Assembly: GCA_031431395.1 (NCBI GenBank)
Contig: JANPDJ010000149.1
Span: 1-26,039 of the forward strand
Source: VGPE01 sp031431395
GTDB taxonomy: Bacteria > Chloroflexota > Limnocylindria > Limnocylindrales > CSP1-4
DNA: 26,039 nt
Reading direction: 5' to 3'
The translations under genes and the position numbers were made by a program. Under the pieces are notes generated by a model, which saw nothing but the letters and a program-made list of their open reading frames with translations, ran no database searches and was not told the DNA's origin. Each line of letters begins with the position of its first letter. Within the stretch, counting starts at the first letter, position 1. Below, piece by piece: positions 7,510 through 14,180 of this stretch.

Positions 7510-8010
7510 ATGACCATGCTGCATGAACAGATCGAAACACCGCTCGCGACAGATGTTGCGTTCCTGTTCGTGGCGGATTTCGCCAACTCGATGCGCTGGG
7601 ACCCCGGCGTAGTCACCTCCGAGCGGATCGACGCGGGACCGCTGGGTGTCGGGGCCCGGTTCCGGCTGGGTGTGCGCCTGGGCGGCCGCGTGGCTCCCAT
7701 GGAGTACCGGATCACCGTGTTCGAGCCGTCGAGGCGCGTGGTCCTCGTGGGCGAGGGATCCGGTGTCTCCGCGGTTGACGAAATCCGGTTCGAACCGGCA
7801 GGCACCGGCACGCACATCGACTATACGGCCGACATCCGGCTAGGGGGCATCCTGCGGCTGGCCCAGCCGTTCCTCGGCGGGGCATTCCGAAAGGTGGCGC
7901 AGGACGCGCTGGGCGGCATGCAGAAGACCCTCGACGGGATGGCCGCCGCGCGTTCCGGTGAGGCGACGGCCGCACAGGCCGCGGTGCCCGGCGGAGGCTC
8001 GCCCGCGTGA
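7510..8010 (+). CDS. SRPBCC (START-like) family protein
   Basis: A 166-residue protein. The N-terminal 140 residues fit the SRPBCC/polyketide-cyclase-like fold: ETPLATDVAFLFVADFANSMRWDPGV, then a beta-rich core with YRITVFEPSRRVVLVGEGSG and TGTHIDYTADIRL, then the long C-terminal helix (GGAFRKVAQDALGGMQKTLDGM). Such proteins bind hydrophobic ligands in a deep cavity. A short Ala/Gly tail follows. ATG at 7510 has GGAG 7 nt upstream; ORF extension further upstream is antisense to the SDR gene and is not real. It leads a rightward unit with the FAD protein (58 nt gap), DUF1365 and CFA genes. A lipid- or fatty-acid-binding role beside lipid-modifying enzymes is a reasonable inference. Confidence 0.85.
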   Translation: MTMLHEQIETPLATDVAFLFVADFANSMRWDPGVVTSERIDAGPLGVGARFRLGVRLGGRVAPMEYRITVFEPSRRVVLVGEGSGVSAVDEIRFEPAGTGTHIDYTADIRLGGILRLAQPFLGGAFRKVAQDALGGMQKTLDGMAAARSGEATAAQAAVPGGGSPA

Positions 8011-8068
8011 TCGCGGGAGCGCGTCGCTCGGAGCCATCCGCCGGCTGCACTCGTGCGAACAACGGTCG

Positions 8069-9349
8069 ATGGGACGCATGAAAGTCGCCGTTGTCGGATC
8101 CGGGGTCAGCGGCCTGACTGCCGCGTACGCCCTGAACCGCGAGCACCAAGTCCGGCTGTTCGAGCGCGAGCCCGCGCCCGGCGGTCACGTGAAGACGGTG
8201 CCGGTCGAAACGGACGCCGGGATCGTGGCCGTGGATACCGGGTTCATCGTCTACAACGAGAAGACGTACCCGCGCTTCGTGCGGCTGCTCTCGGAACTGG
8301 GCGTCGAGACCCAGCCCAGTGACATGTCGCTCAGTTCTTCGTGCGGCGCGTGCAATGTTGAGTTCAGCAGCCGTGGCATCGGTGGCTGGTTCGCCCGTCC
8401 CGGTGCCCTGGGGAAGCCGTCGCACTGGAACATGACCCGCGACGTGTTCCGGTTCTACCGCGAAGCGCGCGAGCGACTCGACGCCGGTTCGCTGTCTCGT
8501 GCGACCCTCGCGGACTTCCTGGACGCGGGGCGTTTCGGCGATGCGTTCCGCAACCATTTCATCATTCCCATCACGGCCGCCGTGTGGTCGACAGCGCCGG
8601 AGCGCGTGCTGGACTTCCCGGCCGACTACCTGCTGCGCTTCCTGGACAACCACGGCCTCATCGGTTACCCATCGCCCGTGAAGTGGCGGGTGATCCGGGG
8701 CGGGTCGGCGGAGTACGTGAAGCGGATCCTGGCCACGCTGCCTGCCGGCGCCATCCGGACGGACAGCCCCGTGGTGTCGGTCACGCGCGACGAACGCGGC
8801 GTGGAGATCGCCACGCGGGACGGGTCACGCGAGCGGTTTGACGCGGTGGTCATGGCGACCCATGCGAACGACGCGCTGGCGCTCCTGGGTGACGCGGACC
8901 TGATCGAGCGGGCGGCCCTGGGCGGGTTCGAATACTCCTCCAACCAGGTGGTCCTGCACACGGACGAGCGGCTGCTCCCGCGGGCCGCCCGGGCATGGGC
9001 ATCGTGGAACGTCAATACGCCGGATTGCCGGCGACCGGGCGACCAGCTCACGATGACGTACCACATGAACCGGCTGCAATCGCTCCCTGGCCCTGTCCAG
9101 TACTCCGTGTCGGTGAACCCCGGCGATCGCGTGCGGCAGGAGCGCATCATCGTGGCCCGCGAGATGAGCCACCCGATGTACACGTTCCGCACGCTGGATG
9201 CGCAGCAGGCGCTGCGGGGGATCCAGGGCCGCCGCGGCACGTGGTACGCCGGCGCCCACCTGGGCTACGGCTTCCACGAGGACGGCTGCCGGTCCGGCTA
9301 CGAGGCAGCGGAGATGGTGTCTCAGTCCGTCGCGGAGCGGGCAGCGTGA
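8069..9349 (+). CDS. FAD/NAD(P)-binding amine-oxidase-like protein (COG2907)
   Basis: A 426-residue flavoprotein of the COG2907 family. The N-terminal Rossmann motif is VAVVGSGVSGLTAAYAL with GxGxxG at 10-15, then FEREPAPGGHVKTV, the second FAD contact. DTGFIVYNEKTYPRF and a C-terminal GTWYAGAHLGYGFHEDGCRSGYEAA close the FAD site. Proteins of this family are encoded next to DUF1365 and CFA-type genes in many phyla, including beside sigK in Mycobacterium, and are thought to desaturate or oxidise fatty acyl chains made by the neighbouring methyltransferase. ATG at 8069 has no clear ribosome-binding site; ATG at 8078 follows GGGA closely. The stop overlaps the DUF1365 start (GTGA at 9346-9349), showing translational coupling. 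It acts on membrane lipid presumably at the cytoplasmic face. Confidence 0.9.
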   Translation: MGRMKVAVVGSGVSGLTAAYALNREHQVRLFEREPAPGGHVKTVPVETDAGIVAVDTGFIVYNEKTYPRFVRLLSELGVETQPSDMSLSSSCGACNVEFSSRGIGGWFARPGALGKPSHWNMTRDVFRFYREARERLDAGSLSRATLADFLDAGRFGDAFRNHFIIPITAAVWSTAPERVLDFPADYLLRFLDNHGLIGYPSPVKWRVIRGGSAEYVKRILATLPAGAIRTDSPVVSVTRDERGVEIATRDGSRERFDAVVMATHANDALALLGDADLIERAALGGFEYSSNQVVLHTDERLLPRAARAWASWNVNTPDCRRPGDQLTMTYHMNRLQSLPGPVQYSVSVNPGDRVRQERIIVAREMSHPMYTFRTLDAQQALRGIQGRRGTWYAGAHLGYGFHEDGCRSGYEAAEMVSQSVAERAA

Positions 9350-10086
9350 GGTCGCACCTCCTCGAGGGCACGGTCCGGCATCGGCGGACGCGACCGTCCG
9401 CCTACGAGCTGGAGCACGACGTCTACTACGCCGCGCTGGACCTCTCCGAGCTGGACGAGGTTTCGCGGCGGTTCCATCTCCTGAGCCGAAACCGGCGCAA
9501 CATCCTGGAGTTCCGGGACGCCGATCATCTGCTCCCCCCTGCGGTGGATCTCCGGGCGGCCGTGTGGGAGTTGCTACGCACCGAAGGGTTCGACCCGGAT
9601 GGCTGGCGCGTGATGCTCGTGACGAACCTGCGGGTCTTCGGGTACGTCTTCAACCCGGCCAGCTTCTACCTCTGCCGGAACCGCGCGGGCCAGCTTGAAG
9701 CTGTGATCGTGGAGGTCCACAACACGCACGGGGAGCGCCACCTCTACACGCTGCGCCCGGACGTGACGCCGGCGGCACACGTGGCGTCCATGGACAAGGC
9801 GATGTACGTGTCCCCGTTCATCGCGATGGACGCCCGCTACACGATCCGCGTGCAGGACCGGCCCGACGTCCTCCGGATCGTGATCGACGAGGCAGAGCAC
9901 GGCGAACGGATGCTGCAGGCCAGCGTCTCGCTTCGGCGTCTGCCGCTCACCGATCGCACGCTGGCGCGCATGCTCGTCCGTCATCCCTTCGTGACCCAGA
10001 AGACCATCGGCCTGATCCATCTGCACGCGCTGCGCCTCTGGCGCCAGGGCATCCGGTTCCGACGTCGCAGTGAGGCTGCATCATGA
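9346..10086 (+). CDS. DUF1365 domain protein
   Basis: A 246-residue protein of the DUF1365 family (COG3496), nearly always found with a COG2907 flavoprotein and a CFA-type methyltransferase. Typical segments are the start HLLEGTVRHRRTRP, YELEHDVYYAALDL, LVTNLRVFGYVFNPASFYLC near 88-107, VEVHNTHGERHLYTL, and MDKAMYVSPFIAMDARY. No catalytic mechanism is established that I know of. The GTG start overlaps the previous stop and the TGA at 10084-10086 overlaps the ATG of the next gene at 10083, so FAD protein, DUF1365 and CFA are coupled in both junctions. It is probably an accessory or catalytic component of the same fatty-acid modification. Confidence 0.92.
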   Translation: MRSHLLEGTVRHRRTRPSAYELEHDVYYAALDLSELDEVSRRFHLLSRNRRNILEFRDADHLLPPAVDLRAAVWELLRTEGFDPDGWRVMLVTNLRVFGYVFNPASFYLCRNRAGQLEAVIVEVHNTHGERHLYTLRPDVTPAAHVASMDKAMYVSPFIAMDARYTIRVQDRPDVLRIVIDEAEHGERMLQASVSLRRLPLTDRTLARMLVRHPFVTQKTIGLIHLHALRLWRQGIRFRRRSEAAS

Positions 10087-11327
10087 CGACCCGACCCACG
10101 CCCATCCCGCTCGCCTTCGTCTCCGGGCGGCTCGTCGAGGGCCTCGCGCGCAGGATTGGGCTCGCGGCTGCTTCCCGAATCCGGGTGGGATGCCTGACGA
10201 TCGTCATGCCGGACGGCTCGCGTCACGAGTTCGGAGACCGGACGTCGCAGCACCGGGGCGAGATCCGTTTCGAGAACGGTCGCGCGCTGGCCCACATGCT
10301 CCTGCATGGGGAAACCGGCGCCGGCGAGGCATACATGGACGGTGGCTGGACCAGCCCGGACCTTTCGGCGCTCCTGGACCTGGCCGTGCTGAACCGCGGG
10401 GCGCTGGCGCTGTCGCAGGGCTGGTGGCGGGTGCCGGGCCAACTCGGGCGGACCCTCGCACACCGGAACCGAAGGAACACGCGGACCCAGAGCAGGCGGA
10501 ACATCGCCGCCCACTACGACCTCAGCAACGACCTGTACCGGCTGTTCCTGGACGAGACGATGACGTATTCGAGCGCGGTGTTCGAGACTCCGGACCAGTC
10601 GCTCGCCGACGCCCAGCGGAACAAGTACCGGCTCATCGCGCAGGGTGCCGGGCTCAAGGGCGGCGAGCACGTGCTGGAGATCGGCTCCGGGTGGGGCGGG
10701 TTTGCGCTCTACGCGGCCGGCGAGCTGGGCTGCCGGGTGACGTCCATCACGATCTCCCGAGCGCAACTGGACCTCGCGCGCGAGCGGGTCCGCGCGGCCG
10801 GGCTGGAGCACCTGGTGGACCTGCAGCTGCGCGACTACCGCGAGATCGAAGGCACGTACGACGCGATCGTGTCCATCGAGATGCTCGAAGCGGTGGGCGC
10901 GGAGTACTACGCCACGTTCTTCCGCGCCTGCGACGCCGCCCTCGTCCCGGGAGGACGCCTGAGCCTGCAATCCATCACCTTCCCGCACGATGCGTACGAG
11001 GCCCAGCGCCGCGGCGCGAACTGGATCCAGCAGTACATCTTCCCGGGAGGCCTGCTGCCGTCGCTGGCCGCGATCGAAGAGGCCGCCGCGAGCACCCGAC
11101 TCCTGGTCAGGGGCGTCCGCGACATCGCCGAGCACTACGTGGCGACCCTCCGCGCCTGGCGCACGCGCTTCATGTCGCAGACCGATGCGGTGCGGGCGCT
11201 GGGGTTCGACGACCGTTTCATCCGGATGTGGGAGTACTACCTGGCGCTCAGCGAAGCCGGGTTCAAGGGCGGCGTCTCGCAGGACCTCCAGATCGTCATG
11301 GAGAAGCGGCGCGGGATCGCCCCGTAA
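10083..11327 (+). CDS. CFA/UfaA1-type SAM-dependent fatty-acid methyltransferase
   Basis: A 414-residue protein of the cyclopropane-fatty-acyl-phospholipid synthase family (COG2230). HYDLSNDLYRLFLDETMTYSS (144-164) and the SAM-binding LEIGSGWGG (198-206) are clear, followed by SIEMLEAVG (264-272), LQSITFPHDAY and IQQYIFPGG. Compared with E. coli Cfa, YSCAYW is replaced by YSSAVF (Cys139 to Ser), EHVG by EAVG, and the histidine in HTIG is absent. Several bicarbonate-site residues of true cyclopropane synthases are therefore changed, as in the mycobacterial UfaA1 group. I infer methyl or methylene transfer to an unsaturated acyl chain rather than cyclopropane formation. It ends 7 nt from the convergent PH-like gene. 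Confidence 0.9.
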   Translation: MTTRPTPIPLAFVSGRLVEGLARRIGLAAASRIRVGCLTIVMPDGSRHEFGDRTSQHRGEIRFENGRALAHMLLHGETGAGEAYMDGGWTSPDLSALLDLAVLNRGALALSQGWWRVPGQLGRTLAHRNRRNTRTQSRRNIAAHYDLSNDLYRLFLDETMTYSSAVFETPDQSLADAQRNKYRLIAQGAGLKGGEHVLEIGSGWGGFALYAAGELGCRVTSITISRAQLDLARERVRAAGLEHLVDLQLRDYREIEGTYDAIVSIEMLEAVGAEYYATFFRACDAALVPGGRLSLQSITFPHDAYEAQRRGANWIQQYIFPGGLLPSLAAIEEAAASTRLLVRGVRDIAEHYVATLRAWRTRFMSQTDAVRALGFDDRFIRMWEYYLALSEAGFKGGVSQDLQIVMEKRRGIAP

Positions 11328-11334
11328 CGGGCTA

Positions 11335-11733
11335 TCAGCGCCGGGTCCGGAGATCCTCCCCCGGGATCCCGCGGGCGGCGAGCGCCGCCCCGAGCCCTTC
11401 GAGGTCGTCCACCGTGACATAGAGGTCGCGGACTCGCAGGCGCGAAACCATGACCGGCTCCCGCAGGTGGAGACAGACGCCACCGTGCGCACTTCCGCCG
11501 AACGAGAGTTCGGGCTTGCCCACCGTCGCGCGAACGCCCACCGCCCGCCACCAGCGGTACGGGCCGGTGATGTCCCAGCGCGCGACGTTGGCGAGCGGCG
11601 TCCGCGCGCTGAAGAACCCGAAGCGTGCCACCAGCCGGTCGCCGTCGATTTGCACGAACGCGTTGCGCGGCCGCACGCCGAAGAGCAGCAGGATGGGCCG
11701 CAGGCCGCGCTGCAGCCGGATGGGGAACGTCAC
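11335..11733 (-). CDS. small PH-like conserved protein coupled to photolyase
   Basis: A 132-residue protein read from GTG at 11733, whose start overlaps the photolyase stop (GTGA at 11733-11730). The sequence begins VTFPIRLQRGLRPILLLFGV, followed by a beta-rich core: NAFVQIDGDRLVARFGFFSARTP, RWDITGPYRWWRAVGVR (52-68), LSFGGSAHGGVCLHLREPV (76-94) and the end LYVTVDDLEGLGAALAARG (104-122). The alternation of short strands with a C-terminal helix looks like a bacterial PH domain. I recall similar proteins in Actinomycetota but no function. The frame remains open well upstream inside the photolyase gene, which is a shadow. Coupling to phr suggests a role in the same stress response, perhaps at membranes or a protein partner. 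Confidence 0.75.
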   Translation of the reverse strand: MTFPIRLQRGLRPILLLFGVRPRNAFVQIDGDRLVARFGFFSARTPLANVARWDITGPYRWWRAVGVRATVGKPELSFGGSAHGGVCLHLREPVMVSRLRVRDLYVTVDDLEGLGAALAARGIPGEDLRTRR

Positions 11734-13172
11734 GCGTCCATGACGTCCGCGACGTCCTGGCGTCCGGGCCGCCTCGCCGCGGCCTCTCGATAGGCATCGA
11801 GGGCACGGCGCCTCGCGTCCGCGTGGTTGACGATGGGCACAAGATACGTCCCGGGCGGCGGTTCGTGGACCTTCGCGCCGGCAAGGTCCGTGCGCGCGGC
11901 AAGTTCCGGAACCCACCGTCGAACGTAGTCGCCGTCCGGGTCGTGGCGGCGGGCCTGCAGGGTGGGGTTGAAGATCCGGAACCACGGCTGGGCGTCCGCC
12001 CCGGTGGACGCCGCCCACTGCCAGCCGCCGGTGTTGCTGGCCACGTCTCCGTCGATGAGGTGCGCCATGAAGTGCGCCGCACCCACACGCCAGTCGATCC
12101 CGAGGTGCTTGGTGAGGAACCCGGCGACCAGCATCCTTGCCCGGTTGTGCATCCAGCCGGTCGCGAGCAACTGGCGCATCGCCGCATCAATGACGGGATA
12201 CCCCGTGCGGCCCCGGCGCCATGCCTCGGCGAGCCGCTCATCATGCCGCCAGGCGACGTGCTCGAATTCGGGCCGGAGTGCCTCTCGGACAAGCCGCGGC
12301 TGGTGCCACAGGAGATGGGCGTAGAAATCGCGCCACGCGATCTCCCAGCGGAACCGCGTCCGGCCGGCATCGTCCCCGGCGCACTGCTGCAGGGCCTCCA
12401 CGGGCGACACGAGGCCCCAGCGGAGGTCCTGGCTGAGGCGCGAGGTCCCGGACTGGTCGAGGCGGTCGCGGCCGTCGGCGTACGCGACCAGTTCGGGCGA
12501 GCGCGACCAGGCGTCCAGCCGCCGACGGGCGGCCGGTTCGCCTGGCTCCAGCAAGAGCGCCGGGTCCGCCGACGGGGCGATATGGCCCAGGCATTCCTCG
12601 ATCGTCCCCCGCGCACCAGTCGGGCGCCGCGCGCCCGCGATCTTCCGGGGTGCCGCAAGCACCGGCCGACGGTCCACAGCCTCCCAGGCCCGACGAAACG
12701 GCGAGAACACGGTGAACCCACCGCCGTCGATCCGCGTCACCCGTTCGGGTTCCTGGACGAGCAGGCCGGGCTCGGCCAGGAACGTGATCCCGCGTGATGC
12801 TGCCGTCCGCTCCACGGCAGCGTCACGAGTTCGCCCATAGGGCGCCCGGTCGCGGCTGACGAGGATGGCGCGGGCACCCACTTCGGCGGCGAATCCGGGA
12901 ACCAGCGCGATGGGGTCGCCCCGCAGGACCGTCAGGTCCAGGCCGAGCTCCTCAAGCTGGGCGGCAAGGGCCGCGACACTCTCGCGCATGAACCACAGGC
13001 GGTTCGAGGCGGGTCGCTCCGCGGAGCCCATGATCCTGTCGTCCACGACAAACAGGGGCGCCACGCGCCCGAACTCCTCCACCGCTCGAACCAGTGCCGG
13101 GTGGTCGTGGACGCGCAGGTCGCGCCGGAACCACACCACGGCGGTTGATGCCCTGGCGGCAGTCGGACTCAC
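11730..13172 (-). CDS. phrB: class I deoxyribodipyrimidine photolyase
   Basis: A 480-residue photolyase/cryptochrome-family protein that uses blue light and FADH- to split UV-induced cyclobutane pyrimidine dimers. The N-terminal antenna domain starts VVWFRRDLRVHDHPAL (12-27). The FAD domain has SGTSRLSQDLRWG (241-253), WEIAWRDFY (276-284), TGWMHNRARM (338-347) and DGDVASNTGGWQWAASTG (374-391), ending AQPWFRIFNP. The Asn facing FAD N5 in photolyases is kept (N380), and W384, W361 and probably W318 supply the electron-transfer tryptophans. That pattern favours a repair enzyme over a plant-type cryptochrome. GTG at 13172 is chosen because it directly precedes the conserved domain; the frame runs on to 13337 inside the B12 gene. 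It lies 106 nt after the B12-protein stop and overlaps the PH-like gene. Confidence 0.94.
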   Translation of the reverse strand: MSPTAARASTAVVWFRRDLRVHDHPALVRAVEEFGRVAPLFVVDDRIMGSAERPASNRLWFMRESVAALAAQLEELGLDLTVLRGDPIALVPGFAAEVGARAILVSRDRAPYGRTRDAAVERTAASRGITFLAEPGLLVQEPERVTRIDGGGFTVFSPFRRAWEAVDRRPVLAAPRKIAGARRPTGARGTIEECLGHIAPSADPALLLEPGEPAARRRLDAWSRSPELVAYADGRDRLDQSGTSRLSQDLRWGLVSPVEALQQCAGDDAGRTRFRWEIAWRDFYAHLLWHQPRLVREALRPEFEHVAWRHDERLAEAWRRGRTGYPVIDAAMRQLLATGWMHNRARMLVAGFLTKHLGIDWRVGAAHFMAHLIDGDVASNTGGWQWAASTGADAQPWFRIFNPTLQARRHDPDGDYVRRWVPELAARTDLAGAKVHEPPPGTYLVPIVNHADARRRALDAYREAAARRPGRQDVADVMDA

Positions 13173-13278
13173 GGCCGGGCCGCAGCGACCGGCCGGCAGA
13201 TGACCAGGGTTGCGTCGCGCCGGCGGCCGGCGATCGAACGGGGCAGGACCCTCGTCACCGCAAGACCGGTCCAGCCGT

Positions 13279-13995
13279 TCAGCGAGTCGTGGACTGATCG
13301 CGCAGCCGGGCGAGTGCCCGGGCGAACTCCTCCGCATCGGTCAGCGACGCCGACACGAGATCGGCACCGCGGATCTCTGCCTCGATCCCCTGGATGCCCG
13401 AGCCACCCACCATGATCGGGCGGGGCTCCCCCGTGTCCGCTGCACGCAGTGCGTCGATCATTCGCTGGAGGGCCGGAACCCGACCCGGCGTTCCGATCGA
13501 GAGCGCGAGCAGGTCCACGGAGCGTCCGTTCACGAATTGCACGAGGTCTTCGGCGGGGACGTTCGCGCCCAGGTTCTCCACCTGCCAGCCGTCCTCCTCG
13601 AGGACCTGCGCGAGACAGGCCAGCCCGGCCACGTGCTGCTCGCCCTCCGGCGCCGCGAGGACGGCGACCGGGCCGATGCGTGTCTCCGCGATCGTGGTGG
13701 AGCGCACCCGGGCAAGTGCCTGGAGCAGCGCGACCGACGCCAGGTGCTCCTGGGAGATCGACCACTCCCCGCTGACCCAGCGCGAGCCCACGAGTTCCAT
13801 CGCGCGGCGGATGACGTCGTCGAAGACCACGGCGCGCGGCTGCTCCTCCAGTGCCTGCCCGATCGCCCATGCGGCCAGGTCGTCATCTCCGTCTGCGAGC
13901 AGCGCGGCGATGAACTCGGGAGAGGCAACGCCACCGGGCGTGGCCGGGTCGGGCAGGGTCACGCCAGCCAGTTCCGGCGGAATCGGATCAGCCAT
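13279..13995 (-). CDS. stand-alone cobalamin-binding photoreceptor-like regulator (no DNA-binding domain)
   Basis: A 238-residue soluble protein. Residues about 26-98 form the helical cap that covers the upper face of cobalamin and contain W73-x9-E83-H84, the Wx9EH motif of CarH/LitR adenosylcobalamin photoreceptors. Residues 107-235 are the Rossmann-like B12-binding domain, with the lower axial ligand motif E119-Q-H121 and SIGT (166-169), then MVGGSGIQG (195-203). CarH and LitR carry a MerR-type HTH in front; here only about 25 Pro-rich residues precede the cap, so it cannot bind DNA that way. Val74 occupies the position that in Thermus CarH is the light-state ligand His132. ATG at 13995 has a strong GAGGAGGAG. 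It lies between the ECF sigma gene and phr, so a light-dependent partner of that sigma factor is the obvious hypothesis. AerR is a known HTH-less precedent. Confidence 0.88.
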   Translation of the reverse strand: MADPIPPELAGVTLPDPATPGGVASPEFIAALLADGDDDLAAWAIGQALEEQPRAVVFDDVIRRAMELVGSRWVSGEWSISQEHLASVALLQALARVRSTTIAETRIGPVAVLAAPEGEQHVAGLACLAQVLEEDGWQVENLGANVPAEDLVQFVNGRSVDLLALSIGTPGRVPALQRMIDALRAADTGEPRPIMVGGSGIQGIEAEIRGADLVSASLTDAEEFARALARLRDQSTTR

Positions 13996-14173
13996 GCCGT
14001 TGCTCCTCCTCGCGGCAGTTCGGGCGCCCGCCGACTCGGTGACCCACGTGGGCGCAGACTGGGCCCGGCCCAGCAGGCCGACGGTAGCCGACCGTGCCTG
14101 GCGGTTCGGCCGGGAATCGTGCATCGAGTAACGCCTCAGGACGGAGCATGCGGACTGTCCCCTGTTCGATCAC
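13988..14173 (-). CDS. possible small ORF bridging sigma and B12-protein genes
   Basis: A 61-residue frame starts at GTG 14173, overlapping the sigma stop as GTGA, and ends at 13988, overlapping the first codons of the B12 gene. It fills the 174-nt gap exactly. An inner ATG (14149) preceded by AGGGG would give 53 residues. The product is rich in Arg, Pro and Gly, with Cys and His in PVCAHVGHRVGGRPNC (38-53) that could bind metal. The composition is also what random GC-rich DNA gives, and I know no homologue. Confidence 0.25.
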   Translation of the reverse strand: MIEQGTVRMLRPEALLDARFPAEPPGTVGYRRPAGPGPVCAHVGHRVGGRPNCREEEQRHG

Positions 14174-14180
14174 CGGGCCA
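14160..14180. repeat. 21-bp near-identical repeat, copy 1 (sigma stop / small ORF start)
   Basis: This matches 19922-19942 at 20 of 21 positions. On the minus strand both read TGGCCCG-R-TGATCGAACAGGG, with R being G here and A in copy 2. In this copy it spans the sigma stop and the GTG of the small ORF. Confidence 0.7.

Noticed and set aside
8034..8060. CCATCC-N15-GCGAAC upstream of the FAD gene, like a SigK promoter
   Set aside because: The -10 part is a weak match, the start codon would be almost at the transcription start, and I found no convincing copies before the other island genes.
11237..12721. Minus-strand frame of 494 codons covering cfa end, PH-like gene and photolyase
   Set aside because: It is out of frame with the photolyase, low in complexity and crosses the cfa stop; shadow of the real genes.
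13169..13870. Minus-strand frame ending in a fairly protein-like stretch before phr (DSLNGWTGLAVTRVLPRS)
   Set aside because: Most of it overlaps the B12 gene out of frame, and the part in the gap has only a weak GTG start with 27 residues.
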